This document shows positions 20,842-33,455 of a stretch of DNA of 64,000 nucleotides, piece by piece. Below the pieces are notes generated by a model. That model saw nothing but the letters and a program-made list of their open reading frames with translations. It was not told where the DNA came from and ran no database searches. Made by a program: the position numbers and the translations under genes. This DNA comes from Parascedosporium putredinis (taxonomy: Eukaryota; Ascomycota; Sordariomycetes; Microascales; Microascaceae), in assembly GCA_949357655.1 (NCBI GenBank), contig CASHTG010000015.1, forward strand, positions 2,108,001 through 2,172,000, read 5' to 3'. Position 1 is the first letter of the stretch; every line of letters begins with the position of its first letter.

Positions 20842-23800
20842 GCTTTTCCTTTCACGCATTTTCTTCTCCTCTCACCCAAAATTTTTTTAACTCCAATATT
20901 TCAATGGAGCTGCGCTTATAATATAGTCGTGCCCCAACAACGGGAGAGAGGATTCACATCAACGGTTTTTTTATTCAGGCCCTTTCTACGAGTTTTCGAG
21001 TGTTTCGGGTGCGCCAGAGGGTCTTCCAAGGTGTGTTGGTTGCTCCCTGACAGAAAACTCGTTCACGCTGGCAAACCCTCCTCCATCCCCAAAGCTTCGT
21101 ACAAACAGAGAGTCATTCTGCACTACAAGTAAGCGCATGTGTAACTATAAGTGAGGTGCAACTTGAAGACGGCAGCGAGAAAGATATCCACCTAATTTAT
21201 TTCAAACATAGGAGCAAGCGTTATATGTCCCGCTTGCTTCCCAAAATCTCAACTACCTCAAATCTTCGTGCGGGCCTGCAGAGGCGGCAAGTAAAGTGAG
21301 GGGTCTTCTCCCCGTTTCTGCTGATGAGAAAAGTCAGTGTGTCGGGTAGCAGGCGAAGGAAGAAATTCTCGCGTGAGCACTGGCTCAGGAAAGCATTGGC
21401 CGTGCTTGATTGACACCGTCAAAAGTCGGATTGAGCGAGATTCAAGTAGCATTGATAGCTAGTGCATAGCTCGTGCACAGCTGTGGTGGCAATGATAAAA
21501 ATAGCTTCTTGAGCTTCCTTGATGAGTGAGATCGAGGATGGGCCTTGAACCTGGTCAAGAGTGTCAAAGCTCTCGTGCTGGTCCAGCAGCAGGCGCACTA
21601 TCTCTCATCAACCTTTTCGGCGCTAGCAACCATGGCAAAGCTCCATGGATGTGAGAAACAACGCACGTAATCGCGCTCTCAGACAGGTCGGACAGGGAAC
21701 CCAAAGCGAGTATCTGCGAGGATGCTTCTCCAATTCTCCGCGTCCCAGTGCAAGGTCTCTTTTCCAAAAATACCAGAAGATGGAAAGCCCGGATCATGAA
21801 GAAACGTGGCACAGAACCTGCCCGGCCGTTCTTTGTGTTAGTGGGCACTGGCGCAAAAGGGCGAGGACCACGTGCATCGCGCAAGCCTCTTCCGGCTGAA
21901 TACCCGTGAGAGCGGACGACGACACGAGAGGGTGGTCAGATACCTCCACCTGGATGATATACGCGATAGCCAGTCAACTTGAGAGGGCTGGTTCGTTTAC
22001 GCTTGTCTTTCGTCTCCTCCCTAATGAACCTCTCCTCCCCGAGCCTAGCCGATTGCGTTATCAGGCGTTCTCATGTAAAAGGAAGATAGCGACTTCTTCC
22101 ATGAGAAGATGGATATTAAATCCGGGCTATGCTCGATAACAAGCCGGCAATCGAGCCCGGGTGGATTTCTTCAGCGGCCGGATCGGCCGCGTGCCGTGGG
22201 TCAATAGACGAGGGGCCAGCCACCGAGAGACCTGGGCCACGACGCTGCCTCGTTCGTCATGAGAATTTCGCCTGCAGTCAATTTCTAAAGGATAAAACCC
22301 TCTGGGAATCGGATTGAAGCGGGTCTTGTCCGCCCAACTAGTAGACGAGATAGGCCACAAAAGTTCGCACACGCACTGGATCTCTCCATGGTGGGCAAAC
22401 TGTCAAAATTGATGCAGCAAGACACCAAACACGACGCACATGAGATACTTTGTTCAGTACAGGTCGTAGAGTGCACAAAGTAGTGCATCGTATACCGAGG
22501 GAGAAGAGGAAGCCTGTTCAGGGCCCCCAAAGCCACTCTAGATGTCTATTCCTTTGGTGGACATGTACCAGCAATAAGCGTTTGGCGGGCTGAGATGGAT
22601 TTGCGCAGTCGGATCCTCATTCAATCCTATGCCTCTCCCGCATGAAAAACAGCCACAGAGCGGTCCCCGCATCAAATGTGTTGAATTTCTTCTTCGCTTT
22701 GAGGAGAAAGAAACTTTTCTTCCAACCGATCGAATTTGGCGGGGCCTGCCGAAGTACGGTGATTGTCAAGGCCCACTGGGAAACAATAGGGTTGTACGAG
22801 GTACAAGTAGACGCACCTATATTAGAAGAATCTCATGGGAAAAAAGGTTACACGGGCCAGAAAAGGCCCGCCTTCCAAGTCCTTTGAGGGTTGCAGCACT
22901 GAGGTGGGGAGGTGAGCAGGACTGCGGGTGGGATACAACAGTTCCTTGGCATTGATGGATCGTTGTCCCTCTCCGGGCACCGTAAAGAGCTCACACAGAC
23001 GGTTACCCGCACTTGTTAAAATCATGATACATCCATTGTATGCAGAGGCGGGAGAGAGATTGAAGATTCCCGAGACCTGACCATAAGTATAAGTCCTCAG
23101 TTCCCCCAAAAGCCCAAAAAATCGAAGAGACGACGAAACGAGAAGTCTCCAAGAACAAAAAGAACAAGGGTAGAGAGATCATAGAGCGGTACGAACTTGC
23201 AGCGGGGGCTCAAGCCAGCTTGCCAGCATTGATGATTGATTGATGATTGAGCACAGCTCAAAAGAACAAGGTAGGACGGCCATTGATCAATGGAATGCTG
23301 TCGGGCGCATGGATGGACAAACACACCTTGCTCTCAGCGCCAACACGTCCATTTGACCTCTGGCATGGTTGTTCTTGCCGCCCTTGGATGCAGGCGTTTA
23401 GCGGGAATCACGTCGATCAGCGCTGTGATTGGCCAAGGAAGATTTTCAAAGCTGGTCGAGCTTTGTTGTACCCCTGTACCTTGGTGGGGTGGTCAGCCAA
23501 TGGAAGGCGCAGCTCACGCGATTCGACATCTTTAAGAGTGTGCTCAGGGCTTCTATTGGCGCCGGGGATGCAAGGAAACAAATGGGATGCCCTGCGCAGG
23601 GGTGTGTCGAGCCGCCAACCACATCGATGAACGATGATCCCGCATCTTGGCCACTGCGCTCGTCCTCGGTCCAGCCACCCCGGTCTCTGAGGGCGATGAG
23701 GGCGACGAGGGTGACAAGGGCGCCGGAACCTCCCCCAAACTCTCGGGTTTATCATCTCTTGCGTTCACGCTGAGGAGAAGGCACTCGAGGAGGGTAGAAG

Positions 23801-25347
23801 ACATCTCCTCTGAGAGGGCGTCGTACTCTCTAATATCAAGAGACATGCACGTACTGTACTTCTCGTCTCTTGCCGTGAAGGGGTTCGTGTCCGCCCTTTC
23901 CGCCCTTCTGCCCTCTTTCGCCGGTGCAAAGATGGACGGGAGCATGGGTGTCGTGGAAGAATGGGGGAAGCGCGGGATGGGATGGCGAGCGAGCGGGTAG
24001 GAAGAGCAGAGGCGGGAGGATGCTGGGGGCTTGGTGGCAGCACAGGGTAGCAGCAATGTACACTCGATTGTCCCTGTGTAGATGCACACTGACATCCGCA
24101 AAAGGGCGGGCGCCTGTGGTCTGGTGTTTGGTTCCGGGGCCATGCGTGCAGTTCTAGCAGAGGACAAGGCCTGGACTAGAGCTTGGGGAGGGGAATCACT
24201 CCTCATCGACTTGCAGACGCCGGTGCTAGGATGGGATGCCAACCCAACCACTCTTCCCGCCATCACCCAGTTCAGTAATATTAGTTCGTCCCTTGCAAGC
24301 CGGTGGGCGGACGGAGAGAGAGGAGAGCAGTTTTTTTCTTTTTTGGGGGCCACCCGGGTCTTGTCATATCTGACTCTCACGCACCACCACCTCGCGCCCT
24401 CCGCCTCGTTTCTTTTAACCCCCTCCTCCTCTTCCTTTAATCCACACGCATTTGCCACGGCGCCGCGCAAATCCCCTCCTTCCCGTTCGCATCCTGTTTC
24501 GTAGACTTGGCCTGATCTTGATCTTTCCAAGCTTGAACCGGGCATCGAGAGAGGAATCACATTTCATCCTTCTCCACATCAAATTCTTGACCAACGCCCC
24601 GGCCTGTTTGACAATTCCCTGCCGGCGCTTTCTCAGACGGCTATATTGCTCTTTCGACGGGGCCCCTTCTAGGTCACCACATGTCCGCTTGACCAACCGG
24701 AAGCTGGCTTGACCACGTCCCATTAGGCCCGGCGTCTATCTGCACTCCAATCGTGAGTGAGCAGCCTCTTGTTCTACCTATCAGAAAGAGCGGCTCCCCT
24801 CATCCCAAGGGTCCCCTCAAGTATCCTGTATGTGACCTGGATGCCTTTTTTGCCCTGGACCCTCCCACACCCCCTTCTTCCCTTCGCGATTCCGACTCTC
24901 CCCTCGTACTTCCTTTGACACCACCGGTCCTGTGGGTTCCTTGGATTAACGCTGATCCAGAGTAGATCGATTTTGCCAATCCGCAAATTGGCTTGCGCCG
25001 CTCCCAGCGTCTAAAAAGTCTTTGACGGCACGGCACCCTCCAACACAAAACCACTGCACTTCCCACCCGCTTACACCCTGCGACCCGTCTCCTGGACCTT
25101 CTTCTCCTCCACGGAAGCTGGCCTATCCATTCTCCAATTTTTTTCTTTCTCACTCACTTATTCTCTTCACTATCGAGTCTCTCCCTCTTTGAGAAACTTC
25201 TCTTGACAGAGCTGCCCCAGCTACTTGCCGGCGCAGCCATCTTATCCTTCTTTGTTCTTCGATCTCGTCGTCCTCTCTGTCGTATACCTTTTCTCTCTCC
25301 CCACTAGGCCACCGAACTCCTCTCAGCAAACGAGAGAAACAGCTAAG
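20842..25347. other. Gene-less region upstream of the HAM-8-like gene
   Basis: About 4.5 kb with no recognisable exon. It contains a 7-bp stem hairpin (GCGGCCG/CGGCCGC, 22174-22190), a TGATTGATTGATGATTGA-like segment near 23230-23250, and from about 24300 a strongly pyrimidine-rich tract running to the HAM-8-like start, which looks like a long promoter and 5' leader. The longer frames here, including one of 335 codons on the minus strand (23553-24560), lack family features. Confidence 0.5.
22174..22190. repeat. GC-only inverted repeat
   Basis: Arms GCGGCCG (22174-22180) and CGGCCGC (22184-22190) are exact inverted copies around a GAT spacer. No role can be assigned. Confidence 0.4.
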
Positions 25348-26991
25348 ATGGCTCATTTGGATGAGAGGCGGCGCCCTACCGCCCTAAACCTAACACCCCA
25401 ACGCTCCGGGTCTTCTGGATCTTCTTCTTCCGACTCCTCTTTGAAGCCTCCGCGGACGCCCCGCTTCGCCGAAGCCACGTCTGTCCACTCGCCCGTCGAC
25501 GGTCCTCGCCCTTCGCCGACCCCGTTTCCACCACGAAGCCTCAGGTCGCAGATGTCGGATTCGGCTACATCGCCACCCAGGAGGTTAGCGCTCCTCCTCT
25601 GTCTCCTCGATCTCCCCTCAAGAGCGCGATGAGGGTTCCCGGTACCCCAGCCAGGGCGCTCGAAAACCCCTGAGCCCTACTTTCCGCGAGGAGGAAGGCT
25701 GGAGAAGAGAGAGGCCAAGACCGACAAGGAACAAAAAGAGACTTGGTAAGCCGTCTTTCGCCCCCGTGTGGTTTTCTTTTTCTGTCTTGTCCGCTTTCTG
25801 CTGTGAAGAACTCTTTTGAGGGCTAACCGCGCCGTGTTTTGTTCGTAAACAGAGAATCAAGGCCAGGGTCCGCTTAGCCAAGTTTGCCCTCCGAGGCGTC
25901 AACTTCAGCTGCAGTTTGATCATCTTGTCCATGCTTTCAGCGTCCTTCACCATCTTCAACGCGACCAAGGCTCTGCCTTCTCAGAGCGGAATGCCGTCGT
26001 GGGCCAAGAACACCAACACCTGGCCCCAGAAACTTGTCTTGGCCATGGCCTGTGTCTCCCTTCTTGCTTGTATCTTTGTTTTCCTCGCCTACTGCCGCGG
26101 CGGGCATCGACGAGCGGAAAAGGTTTCGACGTACTACACCATGTTTGCGATTGGCTGGTTCATCCTCTCCATGATTTTGTGGGCAGTCACCGCCGCTCTC
26201 TTCCAGCACTCGAGGACAAGCAACAATAATAAAGACATGTGGGGATGGTCTTGCCTGGATAATAAACGCTCCGATGTGTACTCTGATAAAGTCGACTACG
26301 CTCTTGTCTGCAGACTTCAGGTAAGCCTCCGTCCCCGCCTCCCTTTCCTCCCCGCTCGAAAGAAAACCAGTGTCGCTAACAGCAGTCGTCACGATTTTAG
26401 AACTGGACTCTCATTTGCATCATCATCGAGGTTGTCATTGAGGTCATCTGCATCACCCTCTACAGCATCGTCTTTTACCGATACTACACCAAGCGCCGAC
26501 TCCACAAGTCCATGAACTCCCGAGACAAGGCCCGCTCCGATCTTTACCTTGCCCAGCTCCGAACCCAGTCGGCCCCCAACACGCCCGGCTTTGGTCCCAA
26601 GTCCCCGGCATTCAGCCAATATGCTCTTTCGCCGCGCTTCCCGCCCTCGGCCTACCGCAACTTGTCTGATATCGAAGAGTCTCCCTTCACCCCAGGCAAC
26701 GCGTACGCCGAGCCCAGCTCCGCCTTTTCCGAGAAGTCTCAATCAACCTTTAAGCTCCAAGCACCCCCAACCAAGGCGCCTTCTGCCACTCCCAGGTCGC
26801 AGACTGGAGGTTTCAGCGCGAGCCCCATCGAGCCCCGAGCTCCCACGCCACCCGAGCCTACCCACCGCGAGCATGCTCCCATCTCCGCGGCGGAGCCGGT
26901 GTACGAGGCTGTTCCCATTCCTGGCGCCTACGCCGACGCCGCTGTCAAGAGCCCGCCACCTCACCAGACGTCATTCGGTCACGCGAGGTAA
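25348..26991 (+). CDS. ham-8: Four-pass membrane protein resembling hyphal anastomosis protein HAM-8 (about four probable frameshift errors)
   Basis: Three exons: 25348-25745, 25853-26320 and 26401-26991, about 486 residues after correction. The cytosolic N-terminus starts MAHLDERRRPTALNLTPQRS and is Ser/Pro-rich. Four hydrophobic helices lie at about 145-169, 194-215, 227-251 and 291-316, with a Cys/Trp-containing loop (DMWGWSCLDNK) before the last. The C-terminal tail is Pro/Ser-rich. The order and sequence fit what I remember of HAM-8, a plasma-membrane protein needed for hyphal fusion and MAK-1 signalling in Neurospora; this is moderate. Exon 1 is badly disturbed: frame breaks fit single missing bases at 25509-25511, 25667-25670, 25697-25698 and 25733-25737, and an in-frame TGA at 25671 results. 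Four added bases restore phase with exon 2. Exons 2 and 3 are clean. Confidence 0.7.
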
Positions 26992-28771
26992 AAGGAAGTT
27001 TTCGGCTTCCTCCTCTTCTCCCCTTGCACCATCCTCTTGCTTCTTCGAGAGTTGTGCAGGGTTGGCACGAGTTTTAAACAGAAAATTGCATGGCGGGAGG
27101 ACATGTCTCCGGGTGGTGGTCAACTCTTCTTTTCTTTCTTCTCCTGTTCTTCGAAGGACAGCCCCTTATATCAATTTCCTTTGTTCACTTTTCTTCTCTC
27201 CCCCTTTTTTTCTTCTCTCTATCTTTTTTTTTTTACAACATGCGGCGGAGCACGCCTTGACTCCCGGATTTCTTGTCAGCTATACCATCTTTTTGTCCTT
27301 GGGTAATGGCGTTCTGGAAGGGTTGGGAATCAGCGCTCTCATCGCCCGTTCTTACGGATTCGACTGGCCCTGTTTTACCCAGAAGATGGGTGATGTTGAG
27401 AAACCCCGTTTCGAGAGGGTATATAACAGATAATTACGACAGATTCTTTTTGTACAAATAACGGATCGAAGAACCTAAATTTACATTATTCTTCTTTATT
27501 TCGAAATTGCTCTTCCCTCGCCTCTCAAGATATGAGAGTGTGTTTTCTTGTGACTTGGGTTCCTATGTGTAATAATACATGTACAGATAGGAGGTGGAAG
27601 GTCGCCAAGGAAGTCAGAGTACAACTCGTGGCAGGACCCGTCCGCCAGGGCAAGAGATTGATGGGAGGCTTGAAGTGGTTAAAAAGAATAAAAAGTTCAA
27701 GTAATAGTTCGTAGCCTCGAATTCGACGGACAAAGTGAAGTTGGAACCATGTGGGATGAGCATCATGGCGAGCAGACCACGTGGATCACTATTTTGAGTC
27801 ACTTCACGTTCGGGATCTGGCCTTTGGTGGGCCGCTTCCAAGTCAGCGGCAGTCCATCGAATCAGTTGCCATTTACATGTACGCATTGTCTACATGTAGT
27901 TTGTGACTGGATTTGGCGAACATGGGCGGATCCATTGTGTTCATTGTTGGTTGTTCATCACATTCAGACCACTGATCACTTTCGCTGGCTGGCGGGAGTG
28001 AGAACGGCCGTTTCATCACTCTGGCTCGTAGTAAACCATCCGAAGGACACAAACTGGAAAAGTACCCATCCCATGTCCACTCGCATTTATCGAAGGGGAA
28101 ATTGATCTCTTGATAGAACTTCCTTGACGTGCTCCTATATTGAAGTTTGCGGAATTGAATGAAGTACGTCTAGGGAAACTGCCCATATTTTTAACTTGGC
28201 TGGGTTTAAGGTTCTATCGAAGTCTTTTAATGTTCGTGTTGTTGGACAAGTTCAATGAGCACTGAGCTCGCGCCTTATGTTGCGACCATTGCCGTCCTAG
28301 TGCCGTACTCGGTCGCCACTTGACGTTTTTATAGTGGTTCAAGTCGGCGTTGCTGTGGTTGGTTGCAGCCACGAGAACGCTGGAAGTGTGTGAACCAAGT
28401 GCTCGACGACTGAAAAATTTCCGATTTTGGATCGGACCATGTCTCAAGTTTTGAAAACCCCCTTCGCCATCTGACCACACTCAGATCAATTAATCGATTG
28501 CGAGAGAGTCAAGATCTCCCATCCCCTCCGATCACAGGCCAACAGCGACCCAGAGAGAGCGTGCACGGCGAGTCTGCATCGAGCTCAAGGGACCATCTGG
28601 TGCAAGCTGGCAAGCCTGTGTTGCTCCTTTCTTGACATCAATCACGAGCGCGCGCGCGGCGCAACATCAACGTCACTCGTCAATCCAAGGTCACCAACTT
28701 TTCTCTTGCCTTGGCCCCTTCTATCCCTCCGTTTTAGTATCGACCGACGCATCATAGATCAATAAAGAACG
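26992..28771. other. Region between the HAM-8-like gene and the UMP/CMP kinase gene
   Basis: About 1.8 kb. It contains pyrimidine-rich 3' sequence after HAM-8, a CCACGTGG palindrome at 27777-27784, and an alternating CG tract near 28646-28661 in the kinase leader. No gene is visible. Confidence 0.5.
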
Positions 28772-30173
28772 ATGACCGCCCCCTTTCTGCGTCTTGCCGC
28801 GAGGCAAACCTCCAACCCCTCGACACGCATCCTGTACCGCTCTGCTGCAGCTCCCGTACCTGGCCTCAACCAGCATTTCCGCCCTCGACAGCTCATCACC
28901 CCCTCCTGCGTCCCCAGCCTGCAGCAGGCGCCCTTCTCGGCGGCTCGCCAGTACTCGTCACACAACCCGTCGCAACCTCCCCTCCCCGCCCAACTCCGAG
29001 CAGGAGTCGGATTCATCTCGATCCAAAAGAAGAACCCCTACCGAGTCGCTTTTTGGCCCTTTGCCGCCCTGATCGGTATCTCCTTTGGTGCCTGGATGCT
29101 CCTTGTCAATAAACGCCACGGTACGTTTTCTGCCCTGCGAATCCTCCTCCCTTTTCGTGCATTTCCATACTCTTGAAAATTTCCCATCCCCCTTTTTTCC
29201 TAGCAGTTGGGCCTGGACTCTTGCGGAAAGGCCCGTCTTGAGTGGGCTGGGTTCTCTGCTGGCTATCTCGGACTGTTCTCTCTTTGCTCTTACTTTTTTT
29301 CTCCCCTCATTCTTCCCATGCATCCTGTGACATCATACCAAGCTTGGCCTTTTCTTTTCTCCCACTCGTCGCCGGCATGTCACTAGTGGAGGGGCTGCCA
29401 CAGGCAAGGGCAATTTATGCGCCTTTTTTTTCTTTCCTCTTTCACAGTCAATAGGTGCCCGAAGGCTAACTTGAGACTCCCTCTCCCCGCAGAGATGAAT
29501 ACCCGCGTCAAGACTAGCTTCCCGGCTCCCCAGCCTAAGACCATCCCTGCGTCTCCCCGGTTCGACGACTCGGATGTAACCGTCATCTTCGTCCTCGGCG
29601 GCCCCGGTGCCGGAAAGGGCACGCAGTGCGCCCGTCTGGTGGAGAAATACGGCTTCATTCACCTCTCCGCCGGTGATCTGCTCCGTGCTGAACAGACCCG
29701 CCCCGGGAGCGAGTTTGGCGCCCTCATCGACGACTGCATCAGGAACGGCGCCATTGTCCCTATGGAGGTCACCGTCAAGCTCCTCGAGAACGCTATGAGT
29801 GAGGCGATGAAGAGCAAGGGCACCACAAAGGGTCGATTCCTCATCGATGGCTTCCCCGCAAGATGGACCAAGCCGAGAAGTTTGAGGAGACTGTGTGCCG
29901 CGCTCGCGCCGTTCTCTTTATGATTGCCCCGAAGCCGTCATGGAGGCTAGACTCCTCGAGCGAGGCAAGACGAGTGGTAGAGCCGACGACAACACTGAGA
30001 GCATCAAGAAGAGGTTCAAGACTTTTATCGAGACCAGCATGCCCGTCGTCGACCGCTACGAGAAGGAGGGCCGTGTCATCAAGGTTGACGCTAGCCCTAC
30101 CCCGGATGTCGTCTTCCAGGTCACCTCTGACCAGCTTACATCCCGCTTGAACAAGGACCCCGTTGCCGTCTAG
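28772..30173 (+). CDS. URA6: UMP/CMP kinase with mitochondrial-type N-terminal extension (two probable frameshift errors)
   Basis: Two exons, 28772-29120 and 29493-30173, with intron GTACGT...CAG and junction G|AG, about 343 residues. The first 115 residues are unlike the short yeast enzyme: an Arg/Ser/Ala-rich presequence (MTAPFLRLAARQTSNPSTR) and one hydrophobic segment at about 94-112 (FWPFAALIGISFGAWMLLV). The kinase core has the P-loop GGPGAGKGTQ (about 151), HLSAGDLLRAE, the NMP-binding region, FLIDGFPR, and the lid with ERGKTSGRADDN. The enzyme phosphorylates UMP/CMP with ATP in pyrimidine nucleotide synthesis. Bases are missing in the C run 29854-29857 and the T run 29917-29919; restoring both gives a continuous frame. 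A second Met at residue 118 could start a soluble form. Confidence 0.88.
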
Positions 30174-31334
30174 TTCTGATAGTCGCGCATAATTCATCGG
30201 TCGTATGCGCTCTTCATTGTTGCGCCCTGCCATGCAGAGTTCCCAGCCGAACTCTGGCCCGAGTTCCTTTCTCCTGCATTTTCCTATATAACTCAGCTTA
30301 TCATAGTAACTGCCCTGTGTCTCCACGACGTATTTCCTTGCTGTTAGTCCCGTCTCCCTCTCTCTAGAGGCCACCGTCTTGAGTCGCCCTAGGAGATGAG
30401 GTTGAGCTGCCAAAGCCGATAGAGATTCTTTAGATCCTTGTACACTTAGACGCGTTTTGACTTTATCAGACCTCTATCTGTCTTATAGATGTAATCAAGA
30501 AAACTAAACCCCCTTAATATCATGCCCAGCCGTGCCTTCCGATGTTGTGCTGTAACTTTAACTTCACGTGACGATACTGAGTTTCTGGCGAGAATGATGC
30601 TCTATCTACTGTTGAAAGTTGGCGCTCTGAGCCTCCAGTCTTCCTCTAGAATGCAGGATTCACTTGTCTAGCTTGTTCTTCTTCTTCTTCTTCTCTTAAT
30701 GACATTCCATTTGCTCCTCGGAAACTACGTGTGATACCCTCTTTGTCCTCAGTCGGCTTAAGCGTGATGAGAACCCCGTCATTATGCGTGAAAACTAAAA
30801 AGAGAGAAGGGTTTGAACAATAAAAAGAGGATAGATAGATGTGGGGAGGAAAAGACAAGGAATGGGTGAAAAAGAAAAGAAAGAGCGAAAAATGAGAACC
30901 CGAACGAGGCATGGGAAACTAAAGAGGCAAAAAAACCCAGCAGGCCGTTTCAACTCTATCGGCCAACCCCTTTTGTATATCCCTGAGACTTTTTTTCCTT
31001 TCCAGGCCTCTTCTTCCAGTTTGTTCTCCCCTGTGCAATGTGGCGACCGCCTCGTCGTCGCCGCGAGACCTTACTAACAATCCATTTCCCATCGCCGATG
31101 CTCTTGATGGGATTTTATAATAACACAGTTCCCAACATCTCTCCAGTCAGATGGGAGGGTGGGCGCAAACAACATTGTACCTTGGTAGGCCTCGGGGAAA
31201 AGGATGAGTGTGTGAAATCGATGAGAAAGAGAAGAAGAACAAGAGACAAGAGACTTGGGTGAATCGGGCGGACTCCCCGAGTGTTTCTTTTTGTTCTTTC
31301 TTTTGAATTCCTTTGGTAAAAACACACATCTTCC
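30174..31334. other. Convergent 3' region between the UMP/CMP kinase and eIF3m
   Basis: About 1.16 kb without a recognisable gene. A TCACGTGA palindrome lies at 30564-30571 and a CTT-rich tract near 30675-30695. Confidence 0.5.
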
Positions 31335-32771
31335 TTAATCGGCATTCTCAGCCGGCCTCTCCTTCTGCTGCTTGCCTTGGTCGTGACGACGGCGGCCTCC
31401 TTGTCCTTGCTGACCACCACCGAGGCTCGCCTGGGCTAGTTTCCTCTCGATTTCCTGGGCATCCCTCTCTTGTTGGGTCTTGGCGTCCGCCCGTCCCTGA
31501 AGAAGGGTCTCGAGCACGGTCGTCAGAGTAGTCTTCCAGTTATCGACGCGGGTGGACAGCTCCTGCCACTGCTTGGTACCAAAGACGCGGTAGGTAACCT
31601 TGTGCACGAGGAAAGTCTTGCGCTGTTGCGAAAGCTTGCCCTCAACGAGGCCGGCGCGGATGGCATCGATGGTCCACATCTCGACCTCCTCCTCGGGGAT
31701 CCTGAGAGCCTTGACGATGCTGTTGTAGGAAATTTCGCGGCTGGGCGTGGCAGCGGCAAGACTGGCAAAGGTCAATAGACGCATCTTCCTGTAGAGCTTC
31801 TCATAGTCCAAGTTCTCCTTCTCAATCCAGCCATCGTGCTCGTCATTGAAATCGGTGAAATCTTCAAGGTCTTGCTCGGCAAAGATTTCAAGGAGCTGGT
31901 AGTATACTGGGCTGGAGTCGCTGAGAGCCTCAACGCAAGGAATGCCTCGGAGATCCTGGAAGAGGTACTGAGATGACGAGGTCAGGGCGTTACGGAGAGC
32001 GCGGAGGGCGAGCTTCTGTGCTTCCTCGGACGAGAGGTCTTCCTTGTCATCCGAGTCGAATGACCGGAGGGCTTTGATGATGTATCGGTGGCTCTCTCTG
32101 ATGGGTGAAAAGAATGAAGGGTTAGCATGGTCAAAGCTGCATTTCTCTTTGATTCCGTAGGGTACGCTCTTTGATAGACAAGGGGCGAGAGGGAATGCTT
32201 ACTCCGGGTAACCGGCCTCGGACGCGATCTCGGCGACCTCCTCATACATGGTCCTCTGGAACTCTTCGTCGGTGCCCCAGGTCTCGTTCCACTGCTCAAG
32301 GTGGGGCAGGTAGGGCCTTAGCGCATCGAACATGGCATGACGCTTCAAAAATTTGAGGATCTCCATCAGCACACGGGCTCGGATGGGATTTTCGGCGGGG
32401 AGAAGGTTGAAGACGGTCGTCAAGGCATTGAGGCTTAGGGCGACGCCGTTGTGAGGAGACGTGGAGATGGGCTTGGCGAAGGTGTTGCAGAGAGCGGGGA
32501 GGTATCGTCGAGGGTCTTGCGACTGAAGTACGAGGTAGATCATCAAGTTTGACGCAGCCGTATATTCCTTTTCTTGGACGGTATTGAGACTACCCGAGGC
32601 CTGGGCCAACTTTGCAAGAATCTCTTCCTTCTGGTCCTTTTCGATGAGGGGCTGGATATCGCTGGCGATGTTGAGATACTCCGCCATCTCGAGGGCGAGC
32701 TCCTCAAAGGAGCCATCGAGGAAGACCAGCTGAGGCTGGCCGGCGGCCTGCTGCTGGGCAGTGACGGCCAT
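31335..32771 (-). CDS. EIF3M: Translation initiation factor eIF3 subunit M (PCI domain)
   Basis: Two exons, 32203-32771 and 31335-32097, with a 105-nt intron (GTAAGC...CAG), give an intact protein of 443 residues with no frameshift. The N-terminal half is helical (LVFLDGSFEELALEMAEYL, ALTTVFNLLPAENPIRARVL). The C-terminal half holds the PCI domain and winged helix (RLLTFASLAAATPSREISYN, EVEMWTIDAIRAGLVEGKL, RVFGTKQWQELSTRVDNWK), ending in a Gln/Gly/Arg-rich tail. eIF3m is part of the eIF3 scaffold on the 40S ribosomal subunit; budding yeast lacks it, filamentous fungi keep it. The start is the first Met before the conserved region. It is divergent from the CHK2 kinase gene. Confidence 0.93.
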
Positions 32772-33422
32772 GGTCGCGATGAATGGGTTCGGAAAGGTAG
32801 AAGACCGGAAACTGGGCCGTGAAGAGGTGTCGAGGGGGTGGGTGGGTTGCTATTGAGGGGGAAGGGGGCGGAAATTCAGGGACGAATCGGTTTGTCGCTT
32901 TCGATGTTCGCGAGGGCAAAATTATCGATTCCAGTCTGTGGAAAATTGTCTGGCACGGAAGGAGGGGTGCGCATTTAGTGGATTTTGGTGGGGTTCGCAA
33001 ACTTCGCTGCTCGACAATTGGGTGTGAGTGACGGTTAGGGTAATTTTGAAGTTGGCGTGGTGGCACGGAGAGTTGGTCAAGGATTTTTGCCACCTGACAA
33101 CGGCCGTTGGCAGGGATCTTGGGGCTCAAGAGGCAAGTTGGGGTTTGGGGAGGGAGACATGCAAGATGGTCCAGGCAGCCAACGCCTACAAAACGCTGGC
33201 TCTCGACCCATGCATCAATTGATCAACATGTTCAATCATAGCAGGAGGCAGGATATCGCTGCGATGCCCATCTTGCTTGTTACTGGCTAGCCCTAGCCGC
33301 TGTTTCCCAGCATGTAAGTGCGAGGGAAAGCTATCGTGATCCTTGCGTCAAAGAGGGTGGTGACTCTTTCGGAATTCTTGGTCCAACCTCGTCTTCAACC
33401 TGCCTCTCTTTGTGCCTCCCCT

Positions 33423-33455
<33 letters not shown>

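Noticed and set aside
23553..24560. 335-codon minus-strand frame upstream of HAM-8
   Set aside because: Composition is dominated by the reverse complement of a pyrimidine-rich leader; no domain, signal or homologous motif is seen.
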